From positions 127,174,752 to 127,238,751 of the forward strand of contig NC_134364.1 in assembly GCF_048569485.1 (NCBI RefSeq): a stretch of 64,000 nucleotides of DNA, read 5' to 3'. Positions within the stretch are counted from its first letter, which is position 1; every line of letters begins with the position of its first letter. Below, piece after piece: positions 39,555-53,811 of the stretch. A program made the position numbers and the translations under genes. The stretch comes from Anomaloglossus baeobatrachus (taxonomy: Eukaryota > Chordata > Amphibia > Anura > Aromobatidae). Below the pieces are notes generated by a model. That model saw only the letters and a program-made list of their open reading frames with translations. It was not told where the DNA came from and made no database searches.

Positions 39555-41034
39555 ACCCTCCAGAAGTCTGCAGAGCATCGCTCCTCTACGGCCTGACTGT
39601 GATATTATCTGCAGAGCATCGCTCCTCTACTGCCTGACTGTGATATTATCTGCAGAGCATCGCTCCTCTCCGGTCTGACTGTGATATTATCTGCAGAGCA
39701 TCGCTCCGGTACGGCCTGAAGGTGATATCTGCAGAGCATCGCTCCTCTACGGCCTGACTGTGATATTATCTGCAGAGCATCGCTCCTCTCCGGTCTGACT
39801 GTGATATTATCTGCAGAGCATCGCTCCTCTCCGGTCCGACTGTAATATTATCTGCAGAGCATCGCTCCTCTACGGCCTGACTGTGATATTATCTGCAGAG
39901 CATCGCTCCTCTACGGCCTGACTGTGATATTATCTGCAGAGCATCGCTCCTCTACGGCCTGACTGTGATATTATCTGCAGAGCATCGCTCCTCTCCGGTC
40001 TGACTGTGATATTATCTGCAGAGCATCGCTCCTCTACGGCCTGACTGTGATATTATCTGCAGAGCATCGCTCCTCTCCGGTCTGACTGTGATATTATCTG
40101 CAGAGCATCGCTCCTCTCCGGTCCGACTGTAATATTATCTGCAGAGCATCGCTCCTCTACGGCCTGACTGTGATATTATCTGCAGAGCATCGCTCCTCTA
40201 CGGCCTGACTGTGATATTATCTGCAGAGCATCGCTCCTCTACGGCCTGACTGTGATATTATCTGCAGAGCATCGCTCCTCTACGGCCTGACTGTGATATT
40301 ATCTGCAGAGCATCGCTCCTCTCCGGTCTGACTGTGATATTATCTGCAGAGCATCGCTCCTCTACGGTCTGACTGTGATATTATCTGCAGAGCATCGCTC
40401 CTCTACGGCCTGACTGTGATATTATCTGCAGAGCATCGCTCCTCTCCGGTCTGACTGTGATATTATCTGCAGAGCATCGCTCCTCTACGGCCTGACTGTG
40501 ATATTATCTGCAGAGCATCGCTCCTCTCCGGTCTGACTGTGATATTATCTGCAGAGCATCGCTCCTCTCAGGTCCGACTGTAATATTATCTGCAGAGCAT
40601 CGCACCTCTACGGCCTGACTGTGATATTATCTGCAGAGCATCGCTTCTCTACTGACTGTGATATTATCTGCAGAGCATCGCACCTCTACGGCCTGACTGT
40701 GATATTATCTGCAGAGCATCGCTTCTCTACTGACTGTGATATTATCTGCAGAGCATCGCACCTCTACGGCCTGACTGTGATATTATCTGCAGAGCATCGC
40801 TCCTCTACGGCCTGACTGTAATATTATCTGCAGAGCATCGCACCTCTACGGCCTGACTGTGATATTATCTGCAGAGCATCGCTCCTCTCCGGTCTGACTG
40901 TGATATTATCTGCAGAGCATCGCTCCTCTACGGCCTGACTGTGATATTATCTGCAGAGCATCGCTCCTCTACGGCCTGACTGTGATATTATCTGCAGAGC
41001 ATCGCTCCTCTCCGGCCTGTGATATTATCTGCAG
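39555..41034. repeat. 40-bp minisatellite (family C)
   Basis: About 37 units of CTGACTGTGATATTATCTGC and AGAGCATCGCTCCTCTACGG, with CTCCGGTC and shortened TTCTCTACTGA variants. It lies between the convergent ends of mpz and pcp4l1 and shares a 19-bp core with 19330-19950. Confidence 0.95.
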
Positions 41035-41059
41035 AGTATTGTGCCATTTTCGCTTAAGA

Positions 41060-41760
41060 AACACAGAACTTTTCAATAATTTTATTAATTAAACATGCTA
41101 AAATATTCCAAAAAATGTGAGGGCCCGCAGCGGGGTCTGGAGGTGGGGGGTGGGGGGCGGAGGATGGGGAGATTGGTGACCTCTGGGGGCGTCTATTATA
41201 GCAAATATTCTGCAGGTGCAATATGAAGAGCGACCACCAGATGGCAGCAGAGTCCTATCACCGATTACTTGGCCCTAGAGCTCTGGTGGTCTCCACAAAT
41301 CAGGACTAGGACTGTGCCCCATTTGAGAGGGACGACCCCCATTACTAGGACCAGGAATATGGACGACAATGGCGGCTACATTAATAAATATGTGTATTTT
41401 GAGCGTTTCTCTGATTCTTGGTCTGGTCCGTGGTGATTCAGATGACAAGTGCAGATAAGATACGGGGAGCATGCCTAGATATAAGGGGAGACCCCCGGAC
41501 ACATGCCCCAGCACACGCCCGCAGCGGCCATCACAGCGCCGCCACAGCCGCCTTCTCACAGCCTACACCGGGGGGTGATGTGCACGCGGCCGTCACGTGT
41601 CCGCCCGAGGGTCGCAGCGGCCGCCGAATGAAGCATTCCTAATAAATTAAGGGTGGGGGAGGGGGAGTGTCGGGGCTGGAGATATGACGCCCCGCTCCTC
41701 CCCGGCATGTCCGTTACTGGAGGAAGTGTAGAATCAGCTCAAGAGGAAAAGGCGACGGCA
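41060..41760 (-). other. pcp4l1: probable pcp4l1 3' UTR
   Basis: Mostly single-copy sequence between the pcp4l1 stop codon (41761-41763) and a minus-strand AATAAA (plus TTTATT at 41081-41086). It includes a G-rich segment near 41140. The length suits a small neuronal gene with a modest 3' UTR. Confidence 0.5.
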
Positions 41761-43769
<2,009 letters not shown>

Positions 43770-44027
43770 CTGGAATAGATAAGGGTTATATTAGGAATTA
43801 TGGACGTTAATCCCCTCCAGATGATGTGAGGTGCGGGGTGGGATTGGAGTAATCTGCTCTCTGGATCCCCATGGACTATGTATATATATATACTGGATCT
43901 CCACATTGCTGGCCGCTCTCTGTGCGGATCCCTCTGGTGCTGGCAGACATCTGCGACATGTGCGGAGTCGGGTTATAAATGGACGTTGGCTGCAGCTTCT
44001 GGGATAAAATCCATATTCGGGGGGACA
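43770..44027. other. single-copy intronic stretch next to pcp4l1 exon 2
   Basis: Likely pcp4l1 intron 1 sequence with a short (TA)n near 43880. No gene seen. Confidence 0.4.
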
Positions 44028-44667
44028 TAGTGTGACGGGAGGAGGCCGGGGTGTGACAGGAGGAGGCCGGGGTGTGACAGGAGGAGGCCGGGGTGTGACA
44101 GGAGGAGGCCGGGGTGTGGCGGGAGGAGGCCGGGGTGTGGCGGGAGGAGGCCGGGGTGTGACGGGAGGAGGCCGGGGTGTGGCGGGAGGAGGCCGGGGTG
44201 TGACAGGAGGAGGCCGGTGTGTGAGAGGAGGAGGCCGGTGTGTGACGGGAGGAGGCCGGGGTGTGACGGGAGGAGGCCGGGGTGTGACGGGAGGAGGCCG
44301 GGGTGTGACGGGAGGAGGCCGGGGTGTGGCGGGAGGAGGCCGGGGTGTGGCGGGAGGAGGCCGGGGTGCGGCGGGAGGAGGCCGGGGTGCGGCGGGAGGA
44401 GGCCGGGGTGTGGCAGGAGGAGGCCGGGGTGTGGCAGGAGGAGGCCGGGGTGTGACAGGAGGAGGCCGGGGTGTGACAGGAGGAGGCCGGGGTGTGGCGG
44501 GAGGAGGCCGGGGTGTGGCAGGAGGAGGCCGGGGTGCGGCGGGAGGAGGCCGGGGTGCGACAGGAGGAGGCCGGGGTGTGACAGGAGGAGGCCGGGGTGT
44601 GACAGGAGGAGGCCGGGGTGCGAGAGGAGGAGGCCGGGGTGTGACAGGAGGAGGCCGGGGTGTGACA
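44028..44667. repeat. 21-bp GC-rich minisatellite
   Basis: About 30 units of GTGTGACAGGAGGAGGCCGG (plus one G), with GTGTGGCGGGAGG and GTGCGGCGGG variants. The 21-bp period leaves all frames open (GVTGGGR and similar). This is not a gene. Confidence 0.95.
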
Positions 44668-44939
44668 GACGCTGATAATCACTCTGTAATGAGGAGCAGA
44701 GATGACAGGAGGATAGAACATGAAGCTGTGAATGGTGGGACCCGTGGACCCGGGGACAACAAGTGACACTTCTACATCATGTCCCCCACCATGCTGAGCC
44801 GGCAAATATTACTGAGGGTCCCCGCTGCAGACGCTGTAACTATCAGTCACTTAGGAAAGGAGCGGGCACTCGTCTCCCCGAAAGTATATTCTGCAAGACA
44901 CAACCCCGAATCCGAACCTCAGCAAGAAAGAATATGAAG
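44668..44939. other. single-copy spacer between minisatellites
   Basis: About 270 bp without recognised gene, RNA or element. It contains ordinary mixed-composition sequence. Confidence 0.35.
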
Positions 44940-45912
44940 AGACTACAGTGTATGAGAATATCCTCTGGATGATGGCACTGCTGTGTATGAGACTATCCTC
45001 TGGATGATGGCACTGCTGTGTATGAGGATAGCCCCTGGATGATGGCACTGCTGTGTATGAGAATATCCTCTGGATGATGGCACTGCTGTGTATGAGGATA
45101 GCCCCTGGATGATGGCACTGCTGTGTATGAGACTATCCTCTGGATGATGGCACTGCTGTGTATGAGGATATCCTCTGGATGATGGCACTGCTGTGTATGA
45201 GGATATCCTCTGGATGATGGCACTGCTGTGTATGAGGATAGCCCCTGGATGAGGACACTGCTGTGTATGAGGATGGCCCCTGGATGAGGACACTGCTGTG
45301 TATGAGGATAGCCCCTGGATGAGGACACTGCTGTGTATGAGGATAGCCCCTGGATGAGGACACTGCTGTGTATGAGGATAGCCCCTGGATGAGACCACTG
45401 CTGTGTATGAGGATGGCCCCTGGATGAGGACACTGCTGTGTATGAGGATAGCCCCTGGATGAGGACACTGCTGTGTATGAGGATAGCCCCTGGATGAGGA
45501 CACTGCTGTGTATGAGGATAGCCCCTGGATGAGGACACTGCTGTGTATGAGGATGGCCCCTGGATGAGGACACTGCTGTGTATGAGGATGGCCCCTGGAT
45601 GAGGACACTGCTGTGTACGAGATTAGCCCCTGGATGAGGACACTGCTGTGTATGAGGATAGCCCCTGGATGAGGACACTGCTGTGTATGAGGATAGCCCC
45701 TGGATGAGGACACTGCTGTGTATGAGGATAGCCCCTGGATGAGGACATTGCTGTGTATGAGGATGGCCCCTGGATGAGGACACTGCTGTGTATGAGGATA
45801 GCCCCTGGATGAGGACACTGCGGTGTACGAGATTAGCCCCTGGATGAGGACACTGCTGTGTATGAGGATAACCTCTGGATGAGGACACTGCTGTGTATGA
45901 GGATAACCTCTG
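44940..45912. repeat. 35-bp minisatellite
   Basis: About 28 units of TGTGTATGAGGATAGCCCCT and GGATGAGGACACTGC. The left part has the ATATCCTCTGGATGATGGCA variant and the right part the GAGGACACTGC variant, so the two halves expanded separately. Confidence 0.95.
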
Positions 45913-46114
45913 GAAGATGTTGTTTGGTCAGAGTGTGACTTTGGTGGGGTCTCTGCGGCCATCACCGGACACATGTGCATGATGCTGTGAGGTACATGCT
46001 AGTCTTGCTGCCCCATCACCATTGTAATTTATGATAAATACCCAAGCCTATGAATATTCAGCAGTGCCGCCTGTGCACATAAGTGCTGCCCGTGTCTCCA
46101 TGTTATCAGTACTG

Positions 46115-46572
46115 TATAAGCTGAAAAATAAGGAGCGCTGATAGTGTAATACCGACAGATCAGTGCGGTAGATCAGGAAACATACACTCCCCTGAAAAGG
46201 TTGTGATAGTCACAACCACTGATAGAGCATAGGATGAAGGCGTCTGCTGCAGCCCCACGTGGATGTGCATACAGATCAGAGTGAAGAGGGGGTTAATGCC
46301 GCGCATCAGCCAAAATGAAGATGTAGCACGTTGATGTTATAAACGTATTCTTTTATTCCATTGGTCTACGCGTTTCGAGGATATACCTCTTCTTCAGGAC
46401 CAGTGCATCAACATAGTAACTAGATACTATGTTGATGCACTGGTCCTGAAGAAGAGGTATATCCTCGAAACGCGTAGACCGATGGAATAAAAGAATACGT
46501 TTATAACATCAACGTGCTACATCTTCATTTTGGCTGATGCGCGGCGTTAACCCCCTCTTCACTCTGATTTGT
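46115..46572. mobile_element. retroposed insertion with a 308-bp near-perfect palindrome
   Basis: A 15-bp direct repeat, ATGTTATCAGTACTG, flanks the segment (46100-46114 and 46573-46587), the size expected from target-primed reverse transcription. Inside, 46268-46575 forms a hairpin with two arms of about 151 bp and a 6-nt loop at 46419-46424. The arms contain CTTCTTCAGGACCAGTGC and the mirror GCACTGGTCCTGAAGAAG, and a CGCGTTTCGAGG block. Possible explanations are an inverted-duplication copy of a LINE or Penelope-like element, or a foldback element. No coding sequence was found. Confidence 0.6.
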
Positions 46573-46714
46573 ATGTTATCAGTACTGAGCATTAACCTGT
46601 TGTGTGCCGTGGCAGCTGAACCAGAGATATTATATCACGAACAGAGGTTATATACCCAATTGGTGTGAAGTGAGGTCTACATTTGAAACCATAAGTTTAC
46701 ATACACTATCTAAA

Positions 46715-47230
46715 AAGACGCATCTGTAGGTTTTCCCCTACACTCTCTATACAGACACATCTGCAGGTTTTCCCTCTGCTCTCTATACAGACACATCTGC
46801 AGGTTTTCCCTCTATACAGACACATCTGGAGGTTTTTCCCTCTGCTCTCTATACAGACACATCTGCAGGTTTTTCCCTCTATACAGACACATCTGGAGGT
46901 TTTTCCCTCTGCTCTCTATACAGACACATCTGCAGGTTTTCCCTCTATACAGACACATCTGGAGGGTTTTCCCTCTGCTCTCTATACAGACACATCTGCA
47001 GGTTTTTCCCTCTATACAGACACATCTGCAGGTTTTTCCCTCTATACAGACACATCTGCAGGTTTTTCCCTCTATACAGACACATCTGCAGGTTTTTCCC
47101 TCTATACAGACACATCTGCAGGTTTTTCCCTCTATACAGACACATCTGGAGGTTTTTCCCTCTATACAGACACATCTGGAGGTTTTTCCCTCTGCTCTCT
47201 ATACAGACACATCTGCAGGTTTTTCTCACT
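46715..47230. repeat. ~34-bp minisatellite inside the left Tc1 end
   Basis: About 16 units of CTCTATACAGACACATCTGC and AGGTTTTTCCCT. The unit derives from the sequence next to the transposon terminus and is the mirror of the array at 49905-50695. Confidence 0.93.
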
Positions 47231-47375
47231 ATCTGACATGAAATCAGAATAAACCTTTCCCGTTTTCGGTCAGTTAGAACCAAAATTATTTCTATTTGCC
47301 AAATGCCAGAATAATGAGGGAGGTTTTCAGGCATTTTTATTACTTTCTGCAAAGTCAGAAGTTTCCATACACTAA

Positions 47376-47932
47376 AGGCCATTTACACGCTGTGACATCG
47401 CTAACGATATATCGTCGGGGTCGCGGTGTTAGTGACGCACATCCGGCGCCGGTAGCGACATCGCAGCGTGCAACATTAATGGGCGACCTTAAACGATCAC
47501 AAAAGAGTTAAAAATCGTTGGTCTGTGCTGCATCGTTCATTTACCAAAAATCGTTGTCTCGTCAGTAGCGAGGTTGTTTCTCGTTCCTGCGGCAGCGCAC
47601 ATCGCTACGTGTGACACCGCAGGAGCGAGGAACCTCTCCTCACCTGCCTCCACCGGCAATGCGGGAGGAAGGAGGTGGGCGGGATGTTCCAGCTGCTCAT
47701 CTCCGCCCCTCCTCTGCTATTGGGCGGCCTCTTAGTGACGTCGCTGTGACGCAGAACGCACCTCCCCCTTGAAGGAGGGATTGATCGGCGGTCACAGCGA
47801 TGTCGCTGCACAGGTATGTGCGTGTGACGCTGCCATAGCGATAATGTTCGCTACAGCAGCGATCACCAAATGTTGCACGTACGACGGGGGCGGATGCTAT
47901 CGCTAGTGATGTCGCAGATGGTAAAGCCCCCT
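47376..47932. mobile_element. PIF/Harbinger-like MITE, copy 1
   Basis: A 557-bp noncoding element with ends AGGCCATTTACACGCTG and (right, inward) AGGGGGCTTTACCATCTG. It is flanked by TAA at 47373-47375 and 47933-47935, and the Tc1 sequence continues without loss across it (ACACTAAGAGTACTG). The interior is rich in self-complementary ATCGCT and GCGACATCG words. Related copies are at 53812-54289 and 58815-59406. Confidence 0.75.
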
Positions 47933-48044
47933 TAAGAGTACTGTGCCTTTAAACAATATGGGACCGCCCATATGATGATGTCATGTCTTTGGAAGCTTCT
48001 GATAGGTTTATTGGCAACATCTGAGTTAGAGACACACCTGTGGA

Positions 48045-49105
48045 CGTGGAGACAGACACAAATGGATACTTCGTGGTCGGCGATCAGCCATTGCCAGAAA
48101 CCGTAAAGAACTCGAGACGTCGCGGCTGATGAAAATGATGTTGAAATTTGGCGTTTCTTATAGGACACGGCCGAGGTAAGTCATAAACCATATTTTGCAA
48201 GTGAAAAAATCCGATTGTGCAGCATTAGTGATTTTTTTATTTTTCTTTGGAAATCTGAATTACATAGTTTTTGATTGACATTAGCGTACAGCGTACAAAA
48301 CCGAATAATGGGAGACCGGCCGCACCGTGCAGTGGACAAGCTGAGCAGTTTGCTCAGGCGGCACCATATTCAGGGGGGCGGCAATGCAGCCGGGGGCGGA
48401 GCTGTATGGGGACTGCCGTTTTCCGCTGCCCAGTGCCTCAACAGGTAAACCGTGCACAGGATCTACCGGCCGCCCGACAGCATGACAGCACCCTCTCACC
48501 ACTCCTCACTCTCTGCCGCCGACTGACAGTCCCCCCCTCTAGATCCTCAATCTCTACCGCTGACTGACAGTCCCCCCCTCTAGATCCTCAATCTCTACCG
48601 ATGACTGACAGTCCCCCCCTCTAGATCCTCAATCTCTGTCACTGACTGACAGTCCCCCCCTCTAGATCCTCAATCTCTACCGCTGACTGACAGTCCCCCC
48701 CTCTAGATCCTCAATCTCTACCGCTGATTGACAGTCCCCCCCCCAGCTCCTCAATCTCTACCGCTGACTGACAGACCCCCCCTCTAGATCCTCAATCTCT
48801 ACCGCTGACTGACAGTCCCCCCCTCTAGATCCTCAATCTCTACCGCTGACTGACAGACCCCCCCTCTAGATCCTCAATCTCTACCGCTGACTGACAGTCC
48901 CCCCCTCTAGATCCTCAATCTCTACCGCTGACTGACAGTCCCCCCCCAGCTCCTCAATCCCTGCCGCCGACTGACAGTCCCCCCCTATAGATCCTCAATC
49001 TCTGTCACTGACTGACAGTCCCCCCCTCCAGATCCTCAAGCTTGGCCGCCGACGCCTGACAGCACCCCCCCCAGCTCCTCACCTCAGAGATGCGTACCAG
49101 CTGAT
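48045..49105. repeat. block inserted in the Tc1, with a 40-bp minisatellite
   Basis: Non-Tc1 sequence between CACACCTGTGGACGT and CACCTGACACACACGG of the transposon. The first part (about 48060-48480) is single-copy-like. From about 48480 to 49075 there are about 14 units of CCCCCCTCTAGATCCTCAAT and CTCTACCGCTGACTGACAGT. Origin of the block unknown. Confidence 0.8.
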
Positions 49106-49109
49106 TGTA

Positions 49110-49275
49110 ATGCACCTGACACACACGGCTTCTTTGTGGAGCATCTTGGGAAAGTCAAGAGAAATCAGCCAAGATCTCAGGAGGAGAATTGTGGACTTGT
49201 ACAAGTCTGGTTCATCCTTGGGAGCAATTTCCAGTTACCTGAAGGTGCCTCGTTCATCTGTACAAACAATTACAA
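49110..49275 (+). pseudogene. Tc1-like transposase, N-terminal fragment
   Basis: Encodes GKSREISQDLRRRIVDLYKS, GSSLGAISSYLKVPRSSVQT, the first helix-turn-helix domain of a Tc1-family transposase. The L2 insertion cuts it off immediately after VQT-I. The catalytic domain is absent from the element. Confidence 0.85.
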
Positions 49276-49861
49276 TCCACCTCTCCCCCTGCTACTCCCC
49301 AGCCTCGCCACTCTGTCAATCCCTTCACTGGCTTCCCATCGCCCAACGACTCCAGTTCAAAACACTAACCATGACATACAAAGCCATGCACAACCTGTCT
49401 CCTCCCTACATCTGTGACCTAGTCTCCCGTAACCTACCCGCACACAACCTCAGATCCTCACAAGATCTCCTTCTCTACTCCTCCCTTATCTCCTCTTCCC
49501 ACAATCGCACACAAGATTTCTCCCGTGCATCCCCCATACTCTGGAACGCTCTACCCCAGCATATCAGACTCTCACCTACCATGGAAAGCTTCAAGAGGAA
49601 CCTCAAGACCCACCTCTTCCAACAAGCCTACAACCTACAATAGCCCTCAGCCCAGTAGACCACTGCACAACCAGCTCTGCCCTCACCTATTGTACCATCA
49701 CCCATTCCCTGTAGACTGTGAGCCCTCGCGGGCAGGGTCCTCTCTCCTCCTATACCAGTCTGTTATGTACTGTTAATGATTGTTGTACGTATACCCTCTC
49801 TCACTTGTAAAGCGCCATGGAATAAATGGCGCTATAATAATAAATAATAATAATAATAATA
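49276..49861 (+). mobile_element. LINE, L2-like 3' end inserted in the Tc1 transposase
   Basis: Encodes the end of an L2 reverse transcriptase (SLHWLPIAQRLQFKTLTMTY, RTQDFSRASPILWNALPQHI and ESFKRNLKTHLFQQAYNLQ). A 3' UTR follows with GTGAGCCCTCGCGGGCAGGG, TTGTAAAGCGCCATGGAAT and a (TAA)n tail at 49835-49861. It is the same class as 2763-3447 but a different subfamily. Confidence 0.85.
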
Positions 49862-49904
49862 ACCTTGGTTTACGAGAACAATCCGGAGTGTGCTTGTAAA
49901 ACCT

Positions 49905-50695
49905 GCAGGTGTATCTTTATAGAGAGCGGAGGGAAAAACCTGCAGATGTGTCTGTATAGAGAGCGGAGGGAAAAACCTGCAGATGTGTCTGTATAGAGAG
50001 CGGAGGGAAAAACCTGCAGATGTGTCTGTATAGAGAGCGGAGGGAAAAAACTGCAGATGTGTCTGTATAGAGAGCGGAGGGAAAAAACTGCAGATGTGTC
50101 TGTATAGAGAGCGGAGGGAAAAACCTGCAGATGTGTCTGTATAGAGAGCGGAGGGAAAAACCTGCAGATGTGTCTGTATAGAGAGCGGAGGGAAAAAACT
50201 GCAGATGTGTCTGTATAGAGAGCGGAGGGAAAAACCTGCAGATGTGTCTGTATAGAGAGCAGAGGGAAAACCTGCAGATGTGTCTTTAGAGAGAGCGGAG
50301 GGAAAAACTGCAGATGTGTCGGTATAGAGAGCGGAGGGAAAACCTGCAGATGTGTCTTTATAGAGAGCAGAGGGAAAAACTGCAGATGTGTCTGTATAGA
50401 GAGCAGAGGGAAAACCTGCAGATGTGTCTTTAGAGAGAGCGGAGGGAAAAACTGCAGATGTGTCGGTATAGAGAGCGGAGGGAAAACCTGCAGATGTGTC
50501 TTTATAGAGAGCGGAGGGAAAAACCTGCAGATGTGTCTGTATAGAGAGGAAGGAAAAACCTGCAGATGTGTCTGTATAGAGAGCGGAGGGAAAACCTGCA
50601 GATGTGTCTTTATAGAGAGCGGAGGGAAAAACCTGTAGATGTGTCTGTATTGAGAGTGGAGGGAAAAACCTGCACATGTGTCTGTATAGAGAGTG
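49905..50695. repeat. ~37-bp minisatellite inside the right Tc1 end
   Basis: About 21 units of CTGCAGATGTGTCTGTATAG and AGAGCGGAGGGAAAAAC. This is the reverse complement of the array in the left terminal region (46715-47230). Confidence 0.93.
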
Positions 50696-50721
50696 TATGT
50701 ACATTTTTGGTTTCAACTGTA

Positions 50722-51625
50722 TATTCTTAGAAGTGGACAATCCCTTTAAGAAACCGCAAAAGCTGTTCATTTAGTGTCTCCTGATTCAAATAAACGTACG
50801 GGACCCCTTTAAGACTGTGTTCTGGGGTAATTCCAGGCCTATATATTAATAGTAATAAGAGCGCCGGGGACTCATCACTGTAAGTGACGCTCGGCCGCCC
50901 CCGGAGACCACGCGGGAAGATTAATTGGAAATCCTCATTTAATAACGGCAGATTCCCGCGGCTCGTGTCCTCAGGACTCCGGCTCTGTAATGGAGGGCGG
51001 GGGGTGGGGGGGGACATGTAATCCTATTGGGAGGATTAATTAGCGTAAAAGGTGATGATGAGAGGACAAAAGTGAGGAGGTGAAGGTGATCACGAGGGCA
51101 GCACACACAGGCCCGAGCCTGTACAATTATATAGGGGGATTGTATTGCAAGCCATTGCCTAATATTAGGATTCATCCTCACTTTACGACCTGTTGCAATG
51201 CAATGCTGCCACTAAATCTACAAGGCTATAATACAGAAACCCACACTGTCATGCAATTGCTTGTAATATGATACATACATGGTACAAAGCCTCCGCTCCC
51301 GCCACTGCCCGATCTGTAACACAATCCGCAATGCAGATCATTTACCGCCGGCACACGGCGAGGAGAGGGTTAATAAACTGCGAAGGATCTCATCAGCACA
51401 ACAACATATGTCTCCATTAATGTTTTACTATCCCCCAAATGTATCCACCATTTGTGCTGTCACATCATTGGCTGATTGTAAAATTATACCATCAGATGTG
51501 AAGGTTTCCTGCGCAACATAGGAGCGAAATATGAGAATGTCGCCCTACAAGAGGCCATAGTCCAACCCTGGACACATCCGACCATACACGAGGAAGACCG
51601 AGCGACACAAGGCACCACAGATACC
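50722..51625. other. single-copy stretch with TAAT-rich core
   Basis: About 900 bp free of recognised repeats between the Tc1 element and the family D array. Around 50920-51050 it has GATTAATTGGAAATCCTCAT, TTAATAACGG and GGATTAATTAGCG, homeodomain-type motifs in moderate-GC context. No open frame or RNA gene is convincing. Confidence 0.35.
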
Positions 51626-53808
51626 TGCTGTAATACCGCCCCTACGTACAAGAATATAACTACTATAATACTGCCCCTATGTACAAGAATATAACTACTA
51701 TAATACTGCCCCCTATGTACAAGAATATAACTACTATAATACTGCCCCCTATGTACAAGAATATAACTACTATAATACTGCTCCTATGTACAAGAATATA
51801 ACTACTATAATACTGCCTCTATGTACAAGAATATAACTACTATAATACTGCCCCCTATGTACAAGAATATAACTACTATAATACTGCTCCTATGTACAAG
51901 AATATAACTACTATAATACTGCTCCTATGTACAAGAATATAACTACTATAATACTGCCTCTATGTACAAGAATATAACTACTATAATACTGCCCCTATGT
52001 ACAAGAATATAACTACTATAATAACGCCCCTATGTACAAGAATATAACTACTATAATACTGCCCCCTATGTACAAGAATATAACTACTATAATACTGCTC
52101 CTATGTACAAGAATATAACTACTATAATACTGCCTCTATGTACAAGAATATAACTACTATAATACTGCCCCCTATGTACAAGAATATAACTACTATAATA
52201 CTGCCCCTATGTACAAGAATATAACTACTATAATACTGCCCCTATGTACAAGAATATAACTACTATAATAACGCCCCTATATACAAGAATATAACTACTA
52301 TAATACTGCCCCCTATGTACAAGAATATAACTACTATAATACTGCCCCCTATGTACAAGAATATAACTACTATAATACAGCCCCCTATGTACAAGAATAT
52401 AACTACTATAATACTGCCCCTATGTACAAGAATATAACTACTATAATACTGCTCCTATGTACAAGAATATAACTACTATAATACTGCCCCTATGTACAAG
52501 AATATAACTACTATAATACTGCCCCTATGTACAAGAATATAACTGCTATAATACTGCCCCTATGTACAAGAATATAACTACTATTATACTGCCCCTATGT
52601 ACAAGAATATAACTACTATTATACTGCCCCTATGTACAAGAATATAACTGCTATAATACTGCCCCCTATATACAGGAATATAACTGCTATAATACTGCCC
52701 CCTATATACAAGAATATAACTGCTATAATACTGCCCCCTATGTACAAGAATATAACTACTATAATACTGCCCATATATACAAGAATATAACTACTATAAT
52801 ACTGCCCCCTATGTACAAGAATATAACTACTATAATACTGCCCCCTATGTACAAGAATATAACTACTATAATACTGCCCCCTATGTACAAGAATATAACT
52901 ACTATAATACTGCCCCTATGTACAAGAATATAACTACTATAATACTGCCCCCTATGTACAAGAATATAACTACTATAATACTGCCCCCTATGTACAAGAA
53001 TATAACTACTATAATACTGTTCCTATATACAAGAATATAACTACTATAATACTGCCCCCTATATACAAGAATATAACTACTATAATACTGCCCCTATGTA
53101 CAAGAATATAACTGCTATAATACTGCTCCCTATGTACAGGAATATAACTGCTATAATACTGCCCCCTATATACAGGAATATAACTGCTATAATAATGCCC
53201 CCTATATACAAGAATATAACTGCTATAATACTGCCCCTATATACAAGAATATAACTACTATAATACTGCTCCTATGTACAAGAATATAACTGCTATAATA
53301 CTGCCCCCTATATACAAGAATATAACTGCTATACTACTGCCCCCTATATACAGGAATATAACTGCTATAATACTGCCCCCTATATACAAGAATATAACTG
53401 CTATAATACTGCCCCTATATACAAGAATATAACTGCTATAATACTGCCCCCTATATACAAGAATATAACTGCTATAATACTGCCCCCGATATACAAGAAT
53501 ATAACTGCTATACTACTGCCCCCTATATACAGGAATATAACTGCTATAATACTGCCCCCTATATACAAGAATACAACTGCTATAATACTGCTTCCTATCT
53601 ACAAGAATATAACTACTATAATACTGCCTCCTATATACAAGAATATAACTGCTATAATACTGCCCCCTATGTACAGGAATATAACGACTATAATACTGCT
53701 GCTATGTACAGGAATATAACTACTATAATACTGCTGCTATGTACAGGTATATAACTACTATAATACTGCCCCTATGTACAGTAATATAACTACAATAATA
53801 CTTCCCCC
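51626..53808. repeat. ~31-bp minisatellite (family D), second locus
   Basis: About 70 units of AATATAACTACTATAATACT and GCCCCTATGTACAAG, the same unit as in pcp4l1 intron 2. Units to the right of 52500 increasingly carry CTGCTATAA and CTATATACAAG. Confidence 0.95.
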
Positions 53809-53811
53809 TAA

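Larger units (their letters stand above)
46680..50719 (+). mobile_element. Tc1-like transposon with nested insertions
   Basis: The ends match as inverted repeats: CATTTGAAACCATAAGTTTA on the left and, reading inward, CAGTTGAAACCAAAAATGTA on the right, each next to TA (46678-46679 and 50720-50721). The internal left sequence is typical of this Tc1 group (TCAGAAGTTTCCATACACTA, then GAGTACTGTGCCTTTAAACA). The transposase is reduced to its first domain (49140-49275). Insertions split it: a PIF-like MITE (47376-47932), a block with a 40-bp array (about 48045-49105), and an L2 3' end (49276-49861). Minisatellites have grown inside both terminal regions. Broken and non-functional. Confidence 0.75.

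Noticed and set aside
39231-39578. 115-codon minus-strand frame with a hydrophobic stretch, resembling a signal peptide or TM protein
   Set aside because: It overlaps the probable mpz 3' UTR end and the start of a minisatellite; no homology recognised.
44028-45980. Glycine-rich and SSYTAVSSSRGYPHTQQ-type repeat proteins
   Set aside because: 21-bp and 35-bp minisatellites; nothing but repeat units.
46268-46575. Hairpin read as a microRNA or tRNA gene
   Set aside because: The arms are far too long (about 151 bp), and it sits inside a mobile-element-type insertion.
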